Of a DNA stretch of 64,000 nucleotides, positions 8,460-17,410 are shown one piece after another. The position numbers were made by a program, and so were the translations under genes. This DNA is from Pseudomonadota bacterium (GTDB taxonomy: Bacteria; Pseudomonadota; Alphaproteobacteria; Sphingomonadales; Sphingomonadaceae): NCBI GenBank assembly GCA_023423655.1, contig JAFAFE010000005.1, forward strand, positions 496,001-560,000. The letters run 5' to 3'. The notes under the pieces were generated by a model that was not told where the DNA came from, searched no databases, and saw only the letters and a list, made by a program, of their open reading frames with translations. How positions within the stretch are numbered: position 1 is the stretch's first letter; each line of letters starts with the position of its first letter.

Positions 8460-9812
8460 ATGATTCGCAGGGATATTCTGAAAGCCGGTCTGGCAGGCGC
8501 CGCAATCATGGCGATGCCCGCGCCGCTCATAGCCGCCCGCCGCCCACTCAGCCGCTTGCGCATCGGCATTATCGGGACCGGCGAGCGCGGCAAGGTTTTG
8601 CTGCGCGAAGTGCTGCGCCGCCCCGATGTCGACCTCACCGCCATTTGCGACATTGACCAGTTCGTCATCGACCGCACCTTGCGTCAAGCACAGGAAGCGG
8701 GCCGCAAAACGCCCAAAGTCTATACCGGCAGCACCGAAGCCTGGCGCGATATGCTGGCCAAGGGCGGGCTGGACGGCGTCATCATCGCAACGCCGTGGGA
8801 ATGGCACGCGCCAATGGCAATCGGCGCGATGCAGGCCAAAATCCCGGTCGGCTGCGAAGTGGTCGCGGGCGTCACGCTGGACGATCATTGGGATGTTTTG
8901 CGCGCGCATCAGGCAAGCGGCACACCTTATATGCTGCTCGAAAATGTTTGTTACCGCCGCGATGTGATGGCCGCGCTCAATATGACGCGCCAAGGGCTAT
9001 TCGGCGAGATTGTCCACCTTGAAGGCGGCTATCAGCATGATTTGCGCGAGGTAAAATTCAACGCCGGGGTTCCGGGCAAGCCTTATGGCGGCGGCGTCGA
9101 ATTCGGGCCGAAAGGCTGGTCGGAAGCGCGCTGGCGCACCGACCATAGCGTCAAACGCAATGGCGAGCTTTATCCAAGCCACGGCATCGGCCCGTGTGCG
9201 ATGCAGGCCAATATCCATCGCGGTAACCGTTTCACGCGACTTACCAGCTATGCGAGCAAAGCGCGCGGCCTCCATGATTATGTCGTCGCCAAAGGCGGGG
9301 CAAACCATCCCAATGCAGCGGTCAAATTCTCGCTCGGCGATGTCGTGCAAACGCATATCGCGTGCGAAAATGGCGAGACGATTTTGCTCACCCACGACAC
9401 ATCGCTGCCGCGTCCTTATTCGCTGGGCTTCCGGGTGCAGGGCACCAAGGGATTGTGGATGGACCTTAACAAGTCCGTCTATATTGAAGGGCAAAGCCCC
9501 GAACCGCATAAATGGGACGATGCGCAAACCTGGTTCGACAAATATGACCATCCGCTGTGGAAGAAATATGCGGCGGAAGCGGCGGGCGCAGGACATGGCG
9601 GCATGGACTTTTTTGTCATCCGTGCCTTTCTGGAAGCGTTAAAATCGGGGTCGGATATGCCGATCGACATTTATGATGCGGTGGCATGGAGCGCGATCAC
9701 GCCGCTTAGCGAACAATCCATTGCCGCGAATAACCGGACCATCGACTTCCCCGATTTTACCCAAGGGAAATGGAAGGACCGCAAGCCGATATTCGCGCTG
9801 GACGACCGTTAA
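8460..9812 (+). CDS. Tat-exported Gfo/Idh/MocA family protein, GH109-like
   Basis: NAD(P)-binding Rossmann protein (GIIGTGERGK at about residues 36-45) of the Gfo/Idh/MocA superfamily. The sequence from the mid region, with GELYPSHGIGP and NIHRGNRF, and the C-terminal DAVAWSAITPLSEQS and DFPDFTQGKW resemble glycoside hydrolase family 109, which uses bound NAD in a redox-assisted cleavage of alpha-N-acetylgalactosaminides. Residues 1-25 (RRDILKAG, then a hydrophobic stretch ending in IAA) look like a twin-arginine signal, so it should be periplasmic. A GTG start at 8412 is possible, but 8460 has GAGGAG in place and starts the signal. GH109 activity is inference; a plain oxidoreductase is the alternative. 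Confidence 0.8.
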   Translation: MIRRDILKAGLAGAAIMAMPAPLIAARRPLSRLRIGIIGTGERGKVLLREVLRRPDVDLTAICDIDQFVIDRTLRQAQEAGRKTPKVYTGSTEAWRDMLAKGGLDGVIIATPWEWHAPMAIGAMQAKIPVGCEVVAGVTLDDHWDVLRAHQASGTPYMLLENVCYRRDVMAALNMTRQGLFGEIVHLEGGYQHDLREVKFNAGVPGKPYGGGVEFGPKGWSEARWRTDHSVKRNGELYPSHGIGPCAMQANIHRGNRFTRLTSYASKARGLHDYVVAKGGANHPNAAVKFSLGDVVQTHIACENGETILLTHDTSLPRPYSLGFRVQGTKGLWMDLNKSVYIEGQSPEPHKWDDAQTWFDKYDHPLWKKYAAEAAGAGHGGMDFFVIRAFLEALKSGSDMPIDIYDAVAWSAITPLSEQSIAANNRTIDFPDFTQGKWKDRKPIFALDDR

Positions 9813-9827
9813 TGGCGTAAAAAGGCG

Positions 9828-9853
9828 GGAACATTGCCGGTGAACGGCGCGTT
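9828..9853 (+). promoter_or_regulatory. Candidate EcfG (general stress) promoter before dedA
   Basis: GGAAC at 9828-9832, 17 bases, CGTT at 9850-9853, matching the alphaproteobacterial EcfG consensus (GGAAC, 16-17 bases, CGTT). It lies about 45 bp upstream of the dedA-like start, a normal leader length. ecfG itself is encoded in this window. Confidence 0.45.
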
Positions 9854-9898
9854 CTTTTGCGCGAGGAGCGCATAAAGCGCGCGCGTGAAGGAAGCGGA

Positions 9899-10495
9899 AT
9901 GTTCGACTGGATTACGGCGCAGATCAGCAATTTCGGCTATGCGGGCATTGCGTTTCTGATGTTCCTTGAAAATCTGTTCCCGCCTATCCCGTCCGAACTC
10001 ATCATGCCGCTAGCAGGATTTGTCGCGGACCGGGGCTTTTTGAGCCTGCCGGTCGTCATCCTGTCCGGCACATTAGGGTCGGTCGCGGGCGCATTATTAT
10101 GGTATGAAGTGGCGCGGCGGGTCGGCAAAGAGCGGCTCAAAAGATGGGCGGGCAAGCATGGCCGCTGGCTCGCGCTCCATCCGCATGACTTCGACAAAAG
10201 CGAAGACTGGTTCCGCCGCCACGGCAAAAGCGCCGTTTTTATCGGTCGCATGGTGCCCGGCATCCGCACCTTGATTTCGGTGCCCGCAGGCTTTGGCAAA
10301 ATGCCGTTCCTGCCCTTTTTGGGCTGGACGACATTGGGGTCGCTGCTGTGGTGCAGCGCCTTGACGGTCGCGGGCTATCTTCTGGGGCCGCATTATGATC
10401 GCGTCGAAGCATGGCTCAATCCGGTATCGACCGGCATATTGCTGTTGATTGCAGGGCTTTATCTCTACCGCGTCATCACCTGGAAAGCGGCATGA
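9899..10495 (+). CDS. DedA family membrane protein
   Basis: 198-residue DedA/SNARE-associated (VTT) family protein. DedA proteins act as lipid carrier flippases (undecaprenyl phosphate or phospholipid) and support envelope integrity. Seen: ENLFPPIPSE near the N-terminus, in a re-entrant loop typical of the family, then GTLGSVAGALLWYEVARRVG, FIGRMVPGIRTLISVPAGFGKM with the conserved Arg residues, and three to four further hydrophobic segments. The start at 9899 follows GAAGGAAG; a start at 9857 would add a charged 14-residue leader and overlap the promoter candidate. Confidence 0.92.
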   Translation: MFDWITAQISNFGYAGIAFLMFLENLFPPIPSELIMPLAGFVADRGFLSLPVVILSGTLGSVAGALLWYEVARRVGKERLKRWAGKHGRWLALHPHDFDKSEDWFRRHGKSAVFIGRMVPGIRTLISVPAGFGKMPFLPFLGWTTLGSLLWCSALTVAGYLLGPHYDRVEAWLNPVSTGILLLIAGLYLYRVITWKAA

Positions 10496-10530
10496 TTGCT
10501 TGGGGGTCGCCGCTCGGCTAGGCAGAGCTG

Positions 10531-10989
10531 ATGCATGATGCTTTCCCCCCTTCTTCACCCATGCAGCGCGCGCTTGAGCTAGCGCGGGCGGCGGAAGAGG
10601 CGGGCGAGGTGCCGATTGGCGCGGTAGTGGTGCGCGACGGGCGCATCATTGGCGAAGGCAATAACCGCACACGCCGCGATAGCGACCCGACCGCCCATGC
10701 CGAAATTGTCGCGATGCGCGAGGCCGCGCGCGCGCTGGGCAATGACCGGCTGACGGATTGTGACCTGTGGGTCACGCTGGAGCCTTGCCCGATGTGCGCG
10801 GGCGCGATTGCCCATGCCCGGATAGCGCGGCTTTATTATGGCGCGGACGATCCCAAAGGCGGCGGCGTGGCGCATGGCGCGCGGGTCTTTTCGCATCCGA
10901 CCTGCCATCATCGCCCCGAAATCTTTGAAGGGCTTGCCGCCGATGAGGCGGGCGCGATGCTCCGCGCCTTTTTCGCCGCGCGGCGTTAG
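10531..10989 (+). CDS. tadA: tRNA(Arg) adenosine-34 deaminase TadA
   Basis: Zinc-dependent cytidine/deoxycytidylate deaminase fold enzyme that converts A34 to inosine in tRNA-Arg(ACG). The zinc/catalytic motif H56-A-E58 and P85-C-P-M-C89 are intact, and the protein is 152 residues, the usual size. It is an essential decoding function in bacteria. The gene stands 35 bp after dedA in the same direction and may be read from the same transcript. Confidence 0.95.
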   Translation: MHDAFPPSSPMQRALELARAAEEAGEVPIGAVVVRDGRIIGEGNNRTRRDSDPTAHAEIVAMREAARALGNDRLTDCDLWVTLEPCPMCAGAIAHARIARLYYGADDPKGGGVAHGARVFSHPTCHHRPEIFEGLAADEAGAMLRAFFAARR

Positions 10990-11013
10990 GCCTTATCGCG
11001 TTACCAGCCTGCC

Positions 11014-11580
11014 TTATGCGCCCTCGAGTGCGCGCTTATGGGCGCGGCCATTTTCGACATAATGGGCAACGCCCAGCCGCATTTCAGCGAGCGCCTCGTC
11101 CGTAAGATCGCGCACATAACGTGCAGGTACGCCGGACCAAAGTTGGCGGCCGACAAGCTGCTTGCCCGGCGTCAACATGGCGCCAGCAGCCAACATGCCG
11201 TCGGTTTCGATGCGCGCGCCGTTCATCACGGTCGAACTCATGCCGACAAAGGCGCGATCTTCAAGGACACAGCCGTGGATCACGGCCATATGTCCTACAA
11301 GCACATCTTCGCCGATGATGGTGGGATAGCCGTCCGGCGCGCCGGGCATTGCGCTGTCGCAATGGACCACGCTGCCATCCTGTATATTGGACCGCGCGCC
11401 CACGACAATGCGGTTGACGTCCGCACGCAGCACACAATTATACCAGATGCTCACATCGGGACCGATGGTGACATCACCGATAATCCGGCACCCCGGCGCG
11501 ATAAAGGCGCTGTCATGGATTTGCGGCGTTTTGCCGTGCAGCGAAACTATAGTGACGTTCGGAAAGGAAGAATGGCTCAT
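11014..11580 (-). CDS. Gamma-carbonic anhydrase-like hexapeptide-repeat protein
   Basis: 188-residue left-handed beta-helix protein of the YrdA/PaaY/CaiE type. Seen: IIGDVTIGPDVSIWYNCVLRADVN, then SNIQDGSVVH, and later VGHMAVIHGC, which give the His ligands of the gamma-carbonic anhydrase metal site. The start at 11580 was chosen because GGAAGAATG shows a ribosome site within the end of the preceding gene, and because homologues begin there; a longer frame runs to 11748 without support. Its ATG overlaps the stop of the MFS/spermidine-synthase-like gene (ATGA), so the two are coupled. Whether it is an active carbonic anhydrase or a thioesterase-like relative is open. Confidence 0.9.
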   Translation of the reverse strand: MSHSSFPNVTIVSLHGKTPQIHDSAFIAPGCRIIGDVTIGPDVSIWYNCVLRADVNRIVVGARSNIQDGSVVHCDSAMPGAPDGYPTIIGEDVLVGHMAVIHGCVLEDRAFVGMSSTVMNGARIETDGMLAAGAMLTPGKQLVGRQLWSGVPARYVRDLTDEALAEMRLGVAHYVENGRAHKRALEGA

Positions 11581-13817
11581 TCTTCCTCCTTGTCCCAAAA
11601 TTTTACGAGCGGCAAGACCGAACCATAATTGTCCGTCCAACCCGAAAAACCGGTGCGCGGGGTAAGCTCTTCCCATTCGGCGGCGCTGTCTTGGCTGGGA
11701 TTGGTCGCATCGGCGAGCTTTTGCGCCTCGCGTGTCATGGCAACCCATGTCGAAGCGGTGAGCGCATCATCGTCCGTATCGGGATAATCCCACCGCCCCA
11801 AAGCGAACCAGCCGCGCTTTTGCGCTTCGGCGGCCAGCACCGGCTCCAGATCAAAATAGCGGTTCGAAATATGGACGACCAACACACCATCAGGGGCCAG
11901 CACGCGCTGATACACCGCAAAGGCTTCGCGTGTCAGCAGGTGCATCGGAATCGCATCGGACGAAAAAGCGTCAATCACCAGAACATCGAGCGATTGCGCC
12001 GGTTGGTCGGCCAAGGTCAGCCGCGCATCGCCAACATGGATTGCGGCATCGGGCGTGCATTGCGACAGGAAGGAGAAATTTTCCGGCTTTTTGGCGATGT
12101 CCACCATGACCGGATCAATTTCGTAAAAATGCCATTGCTGGCCGGGCTTGGCATAGCAAGCGAGCGTTCCTGCGCCCAAGCCGACAATCCCGACACGCGC
12201 GCCCTTGGGATAGAGCGCACCTGCACGGTCCAGCACAATGCCGACGCCGGACCCGTGGCCATAATAGCTGGTCGGCTCTTTGGACTTGGCCGGATCCAGA
12301 TGCTGGAGCCCGTGCAAGGTCGTGCCGTTCACCAGCTTTTGCAGATTTTCATAATGGTCGGGATAGACATTATAGACGCCGAAATAGCTGCGCGTGCGGT
12401 CGGCCTCCAGTCGCGGCTGGGCTTTATCCCACCCGTCGGCCACCCCCATAATCGCAAGCAACATCACCATGAAGGCCGGCCGATTGCCGACCATCCATAT
12501 CCCCACCAGCAACATCGGCACGATGAAGTAAGGCAGCTTTTCATCAACGGGCGAATTATTATGATAGAGATAATAAAGCGCGCCCAGAAAAATCAATACC
12601 GCGATAAGCAATTGCGGAACACGGCCAATGCCGCCCGCGCGCTTGAACGGAAACAGGCTGGCCTGCGGAATCAGAAGGGCGGCGGCCAAAATCAGGATCG
12701 GATGTTCATAAACCCAATCAAACACAATCGGTGCGACCAACGCACAGAAAATGCCGCCAATCACCCCGCCTACCGACATGAGCAGATAAAATTGGGTGAG
12801 ATAGCGCGGGCTGGGCCGGTCGCGATACATGAGGCTGTGCAAGGCGACCGCGACGACGAACAGCAGCACAAGGCTCCCCGCCATCATCAATACAGGGCTA
12901 CGGCTGGCAGAAAGCAGCGCGGTCCCGCCGAGCGTTAAAATCACAAAGGGGCTGAGGAACAGGATAAGGTCCGCCAGCCCGCGCCGCGCGGCAAAGGCTA
13001 CCGAAAAACTCAGCAGATAAAGGCCGAGCGGTATCACCCATAGCAAGGGGATCGACATCATATCGGTGGTGAGGTGCGTGGTCGTCGATAGCATCAACCC
13101 CGAAGGCACCGCCGCCAGCGCAATCCAGCGCAGCTTGCGGGAAAGGCTGGGCGGCGCTTCGTCCACCGCTTCGGCTTTCGCCGCATCTTCGGCATCCGCA
13201 GTCGCTGCGCTATCGCGGTAAATGGTGAAAGCGCATGTCCCCATCAACAGCAGCAACAGCGCATAAATGCCGGTCCACAACCAGCTTTGCGCGCTATTGC
13301 CGAGCATCGGCTCGACCAGCAGCGGATAAGCGAGCAGCCCTGCAAAACTGCCGACATTGGACGCGGCATAAAGCGGATAAGGGTCGGCGTGCGGCGCATG
13401 GATATGGAACCAGCGTTGCATCAACGGCGCTTGGGCAGCAACCGCGAGAAACAGCGGGCCGATAGAAGCGGCGAGCAGCCAGGGCACAAACAGCACGACG
13501 CTGGCATTGGCAGGCGGATTGGCGGCGATGAGGCCTACCGGCAACCATAAGGCCGCAACCACAAACAGCCCGATATGGATCATCGTCTGCCGCTTGGGCG
13601 ATTGGCGCGAGATGAAATGCGCATAGGCGTAGCCGCCGAGCAGCAACGCCTGATAGACAAGTTGCGCGCTGTTCCACACCGCAGGCGCACCGCCAAGCCG
13701 CGGCATCGCCATGCGCGCGACCATCGGTTGGATAAGGAAAAGAAGGAAACTGCCGGTGAGGATAGTCAGCACAAACAGCCAGCGCCGCGATTTTGTATCG
13801 ATCAAAGTCTCGGTCAA
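11577..13817 (-). CDS. Fused MFS-like membrane domain/spermidine synthase-like protein
   Basis: 746 residues. The first roughly 470 hold about twelve hydrophobic segments starting with LFVLTILTGSFLLFLIQPMV, the hallmark of the fused MFS/spermidine synthase family. The last roughly 270 are a spermidine-synthase-type Rossmann domain with VGIVGLGAGTLACY (SAM or dcSAM loop), FYEIDP and DVLVIDAFSSDAIP. In true spermidine synthases the second Asp motif supports aminopropyl transfer; whether these fusions make polyamines is not established. The gene is the first of a two-gene unit with the carbonic-anhydrase-like protein. Confidence 0.88.
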   Translation of the reverse strand: MTETLIDTKSRRWLFVLTILTGSFLLFLIQPMVARMAMPRLGGAPAVWNSAQLVYQALLLGGYAYAHFISRQSPKRQTMIHIGLFVVAALWLPVGLIAANPPANASVVLFVPWLLAASIGPLFLAVAAQAPLMQRWFHIHAPHADPYPLYAASNVGSFAGLLAYPLLVEPMLGNSAQSWLWTGIYALLLLLMGTCAFTIYRDSAATADAEDAAKAEAVDEAPPSLSRKLRWIALAAVPSGLMLSTTTHLTTDMMSIPLLWVIPLGLYLLSFSVAFAARRGLADLILFLSPFVILTLGGTALLSASRSPVLMMAGSLVLLFVVAVALHSLMYRDRPSPRYLTQFYLLMSVGGVIGGIFCALVAPIVFDWVYEHPILILAAALLIPQASLFPFKRAGGIGRVPQLLIAVLIFLGALYYLYHNNSPVDEKLPYFIVPMLLVGIWMVGNRPAFMVMLLAIMGVADGWDKAQPRLEADRTRSYFGVYNVYPDHYENLQKLVNGTTLHGLQHLDPAKSKEPTSYYGHGSGVGIVLDRAGALYPKGARVGIVGLGAGTLACYAKPGQQWHFYEIDPVMVDIAKKPENFSFLSQCTPDAAIHVGDARLTLADQPAQSLDVLVIDAFSSDAIPMHLLTREAFAVYQRVLAPDGVLVVHISNRYFDLEPVLAAEAQKRGWFALGRWDYPDTDDDALTASTWVAMTREAQKLADATNPSQDSAAEWEELTPRTGFSGWTDNYGSVLPLVKFWDKEEE

Positions 13818-13885
13818 AATAGTCCCTATTCTCTCAGGCTATATAGCAGGTTAGCGACGATAGCGCCCTATGCGTTTGCACATGG

Positions 13886-14452
13886 TTAACGCGCCCTTCC
13901 CCTTTTTGTCCATGCTTCGCGGGTGATGGCATATACAATAGTGTTGCAGATATCCGGTCCCCAGCGCGCATCGACAAAATCAAGGTCGGGCCGCCGCTCC
14001 ATGCCCAGCTTTTCCATCAGCCGCCAGGACGGCTCATTCTGGATGACGGTGAGCGCAACCACATGGGGCGCATCATAGGTTTCAAACGCGGCTTGCAACG
14101 CGCGTTCGGCGGCTTCGCGCGCATAGCCTTGGCCTTGCGCGGATTCGGCGAAGCGCCAGCCTATCTCGAAATCCCCGACAAAGCTGCTTTCGGGTGCATT
14201 GGTGCGTTTCAGCCCGCAAAAACCGAGCATCTCGTCATCCTCGCGCCGCTCGACAATCCAGAAAGTGTGGCCATAATCGCGCTGGAAGCCTTGGAGGCGC
14301 TCATAGGCATCGCGGAACGCCGCTTCATCCTGAACGCCGCCCAGCCAGCGCATCACGCCGGGCGTATTGACCCGCTCCATGAAGGGGCGAATGTCTGCCT
14401 CGTCCCAGTTGCGCAGCCGCAACCGTGCGGTTTCAAACAGCGTGTCAGCCAT
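13886..14452 (-). CDS. GNAT family N-acetyltransferase (RimJ/RimL-like)
   Basis: 188 residues with RLRLRNWDEADIRPFMERVN at the N-terminus, a typical RimJ/RimL start, EIGWRFAESAQGQGYAREAAE as the acetyl-CoA loop (motif A), and NEPSWRLMEKLGMER near the C-terminus. It probably acetylates a small molecule or protein N-terminus. The start overlaps the hemB stop by 8 bp, so it is likely translated from the hemB transcript. Substrate unknown. Confidence 0.88.
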   Translation of the reverse strand: MADTLFETARLRLRNWDEADIRPFMERVNTPGVMRWLGGVQDEAAFRDAYERLQGFQRDYGHTFWIVERREDDEMLGFCGLKRTNAPESSFVGDFEIGWRFAESAQGQGYAREAAERALQAAFETYDAPHVVALTVIQNEPSWRLMEKLGMERRPDLDFVDARWGPDICNTIVYAITREAWTKRGRAR

Positions 14453-15461
14453 TCAGCAACCGGGCGGCGTGGAGCGCATGATAGGTAAGCACACCCGAAC
14501 AGCCCGCGCGCTTGAAGCTGGTCAGCGTTTCCAGCACCATCGCGTCGCGGTCCGCCGCACCCGCAGCCACCGCCGCTTCTATCATCGCATATTCGCCCGA
14601 CACCTGATAGGCGAACACCGGCACCGCGAAATTGTCTTTCACGCGGCGGATAATGTCGAGATAGGGAAGGCCCGGCTTCACCATCACGCTGTCCGCGCCT
14701 TCGGATATGTCCATCGCCACTTCGCGCAACGCTTCGTCGCTGTTGGCGGGGTCCATCTGGTAGCTTTTCTTATCGCCTTTGAGGAGACCGCGCGAGCCGA
14801 CCGCATCGCGGAACGGGCCGTAAAAGGCGCTCGCATATTTGGCGGCATAGGCCATAATCTGCACATTATGATGTTCGCCCATTTCGAGCGCGCGGCGGAT
14901 GGTGCCGATGCGGCCATCCATCATGTCGGACGGCGCGATAATGTCCGCGCCCGCTTCGGCTTGCGTCACTGCCTGGTCAACCAAGGCCGCGACGGTTTCG
15001 TCGTTCAGCACATAGCCGTCGGCGTCAATCAGGCCATCCTGTCCGTGGCTGGTATAAGGGTCGAGCGCGACATCGGTTAAAATGCCAATGTCATTACCGC
15101 ACGCATCCTTGATCGCGCGGATGGCGCGGCACATCAGATTGTCGGGGTTGGAGGCTTCCGCGCCATTTTCGCTGCGTTTATCCGCAGGCGTATTGGGGAA
15201 TAAAGCCACGCACGGTATCCCCGCTTCGCGTGCTTCCTGCGCGCGCTTCACAATATTGTCGACCGACCAACGCGACACGCCCGGCAGCGAGGCAACCGGC
15301 TCTTCAGCGCCCTTCCCTTCGGTGATAAACAAGGGCCAGATCAAATCGGCAGGGGTCAGGATATTTTCCCGCACCATCGCGCGACTCCAGCCGGTCGTGC
15401 GGGTTCGGCGCAGGCGGGAAGCGGGATAGGCGGCGGAAGCGGTCAGCGTCGGCTTGGTCAT
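14445..15461 (-). CDS. hemB: Delta-aminolevulinic acid dehydratase (porphobilinogen synthase)
   Basis: Condenses two 5-aminolevulinate molecules to porphobilinogen in heme/tetrapyrrole synthesis. 338 residues, with Schiff-base lysines in AYAAKYAS (K208) and VMVKPGLPYLD (K262). The metal-binding segment reads DVALDPYTSHGQDG instead of the Cys-rich zinc form, so this is a zinc-independent, magnesium-type enzyme, as in many alphaproteobacteria. The downstream GNAT gene overlaps its end. Confidence 0.97.
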   Translation of the reverse strand: MTKPTLTASAAYPASRLRRTRTTGWSRAMVRENILTPADLIWPLFITEGKGAEEPVASLPGVSRWSVDNIVKRAQEAREAGIPCVALFPNTPADKRSENGAEASNPDNLMCRAIRAIKDACGNDIGILTDVALDPYTSHGQDGLIDADGYVLNDETVAALVDQAVTQAEAGADIIAPSDMMDGRIGTIRRALEMGEHHNVQIMAYAAKYASAFYGPFRDAVGSRGLLKGDKKSYQMDPANSDEALREVAMDISEGADSVMVKPGLPYLDIIRRVKDNFAVPVFAYQVSGEYAMIEAAVAAGAADRDAMVLETLTSFKRAGCSGVLTYHALHAARLLNG

Positions 15462-15585
15462 GATGGCGGGGGGTTTAGCCGCCCGTGCGGCAAAGGAAAA
15501 GGGTGGGCGCGCAGAAAATGCCCGAAGGCACTAACTGCCCTCTATATTAACCGCCTTTATGTCACCGCCTCTATATTTACCGTTA

Positions 15586-15661
15586 GTCCTGAGCCAGTCG
15601 AAGGACGGTTATCAGGATGGGATGGTCGAAATTTACACACGTCCTTCGACAAGCTCAGGAC
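15586..15661. repeat. Intergenic inverted repeat (sphingomonad-type palindromic element)
   Basis: GTCCTGAGC near 15586 and GTCGAAGGAC near 15597 are mirrored by GTCCTTCGAC and GCTCAGGAC at 15641-15661, separated by about 34 bases. The word GTCCTTCGACAAGCTCAGGA is, from memory, a common intergenic repeat in sphingomonads. It sits between hemB and the M23 peptidase gene. Confidence 0.7.
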
Positions 15662-15721
15662 TGCGGATAAATTTGGTCGTTGGCTTTTGGGGGTTCGGAT
15701 AGCCGCACCGTCAAAAAAAAC

Positions 15722-17302
15722 TTACCTCCCCGCACCCGCTGGCACGGCTTTCAATTCCGCAAGTCTTGCCTTGAACGCCGCCAGATCGCCGCCGCTTAGC
15801 GTGGCTTGCTGCACATAGCTGATGCTGCGCGGGTTGATGCGCGCGCCGTTGCGGTACATTTCGAAATGGAGGTGCGGGCCGGTCGAAAGGCCGGTCGAGC
15901 CGACATAGCCCAGCACTTGGCCGCGGCTCACGCGCTGCCCGGGCGCGACCGCGATACGCGACAAATGGGCATAGCCGGACGCCAATCCTCCGGCAAAATT
16001 CAACTGGATGAAATTGCCGTAGCCGCCTTTACGCCCCGCAAAGCTTATGACCCCATCCGACACCGCATAGACCGGCGCACCATAAGGCGCGCCATAATCG
16101 TCACCGCCGTGCATCCGTGCAAAGCGCAGGATCGGGTGGACGCGCATCCCGTAGCTTGAGGTGAGGCGGCCATGGACCGGCGCTGCCAGTCCGCTGCTGC
16201 TTTTGCCGACGCCGGAGGCTTCATACCATACAGGCTGGTCGCCCTTGCGCCAGCGCAGCATCTGCACCTCCTTTGCGCCATTGCGCGCCAGCCCCGCATA
16301 AAGCAGATCGCCGACCACCACTTCGCCGGTCGCCGCGCGTTTATAATCAAGGATGATGTCAAACCGGTCGGACGCGAAAAATTCGGTGCCGTCGGGATTA
16401 TTATTGGCAAGGACGCGCAGATATTCCTGCACCGCGCTCGCTGGCGCACCCGCCGCACGCGCGGTGCGGTAGAGCCCCAGTTCGCCGATTGTGCCGCGAA
16501 TCCTGAGCGGGGTCGTATCGACCGCAATCGGCTGTTTGCGCAACGTGAGCGCGCCATTGCTGCGCTCCAGTTCGAGCCGCATATCAAAGCGCGCACGAAA
16601 GGCGATATGCTCCAACGGGCGCGCATCTTCCAACGAAGTGCGCTGGCCCAGCCGCACATCAATGCGCGTGCCGGGGCTTATGTCGGAAGGTGAGACTGCG
16701 CCCGCAATCAGCGTCATCGCCGCGCGCGCATCGTCCGCGCCAACGCCGGAGCGCGCAAGCAATCGCACCAGACTATCGCCCTGTCCCAATGTTGCGGTCA
16801 GCGCAAGTTCTGGCCGTTCGGGCGCGTTCGCCAGCGGGCGCACCGCCGCCGTCGGCCCCATGCGCGCGCCTATATCTCCGCCATAGGCAAGCGGCGCGAT
16901 AATCTGGGCTTGCGCATCCTGCCAGTCGCCCGCCGCCATAGGCTGCCCGGCATAGGCCTGAAGCGGCCCGAAACCCGGCGCAAAGCCGAGCGCGCTGCTG
17001 CATAGCAGGACCACCGTTGCAACCCCGCGCCACCATGTCCGGCTGAACATATTCTGTGCAAGGTCGGGCGCGCTATCGAGTGTTGCCAGCCGGTCGCGCC
17101 AGTGTAGTTTGAGCCGTATCGGCTTTGCGGCGGATGTACCTTTGAGGCCGAATCCACGTGAAGGTTTGGCGGGCCGAGCGTCGCCACCAAAGGGCATTGT
17201 CCCCCACGAACGGTCCTCCATGCGCAGCGCCCCCGCGCCGCCGCCTGCGGAAAATAAATGCTGTTCGCGGTTCAGATACAAACCCTGTTGCCCTTTGTTC
17301 AA
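15722..17302 (-). CDS. M23 family metallopeptidase with N-terminal membrane anchor
   Basis: LytM/LasA-type peptidoglycan endopeptidase. The C-terminal catalytic domain shows H398-G-G-D-D402 and H477-L-H479 as zinc ligands, with the family phrases YAVSDGVISFAG and GQVLGYVGSTGLSTGPHLHFE. A cytoplasmic N-terminus of about 88 residues leads into one membrane segment (about 90-107), and the middle region resembles the opioid-growth-factor/LysM-like domains of MepM-type proteins (TLGQGDSLVRLLARSGV). It should cleave cross-links in the periplasm, or regulate amidases if inactive; all ligands look present. 526 residues. It is divergent from the helicase gene. Confidence 0.9.
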   Translation of the reverse strand: MNKGQQGLYLNREQHLFSAGGGAGALRMEDRSWGTMPFGGDARPAKPSRGFGLKGTSAAKPIRLKLHWRDRLATLDSAPDLAQNMFSRTWWRGVATVVLLCSSALGFAPGFGPLQAYAGQPMAAGDWQDAQAQIIAPLAYGGDIGARMGPTAAVRPLANAPERPELALTATLGQGDSLVRLLARSGVGADDARAAMTLIAGAVSPSDISPGTRIDVRLGQRTSLEDARPLEHIAFRARFDMRLELERSNGALTLRKQPIAVDTTPLRIRGTIGELGLYRTARAAGAPASAVQEYLRVLANNNPDGTEFFASDRFDIILDYKRAATGEVVVGDLLYAGLARNGAKEVQMLRWRKGDQPVWYEASGVGKSSSGLAAPVHGRLTSSYGMRVHPILRFARMHGGDDYGAPYGAPVYAVSDGVISFAGRKGGYGNFIQLNFAGGLASGYAHLSRIAVAPGQRVSRGQVLGYVGSTGLSTGPHLHFEMYRNGARINPRSISYVQQATLSGGDLAAFKARLAELKAVPAGAGR

Positions 17303-17410
17303 CCCCGGCCAGCGCAGTAAAGAAACAAGATTAAAAGCAGGTTAAAAGAGATATGCCCCCTGTCCGGACCTTGCAGCCGCCGCTCGCCTGCCCCAATAAG
17401 GGCCAAGACC

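Noticed and set aside
11691..12938. 415-residue open frame on the plus strand
   Set aside because: Antisense to the MFS/spermidine-synthase-like gene, with no recognisable domain.
11577..13817. Calling the fused protein a plain spermidine synthase (speE)
   Set aside because: Its first two thirds are a membrane domain, and the family's polyamine activity is unproven.
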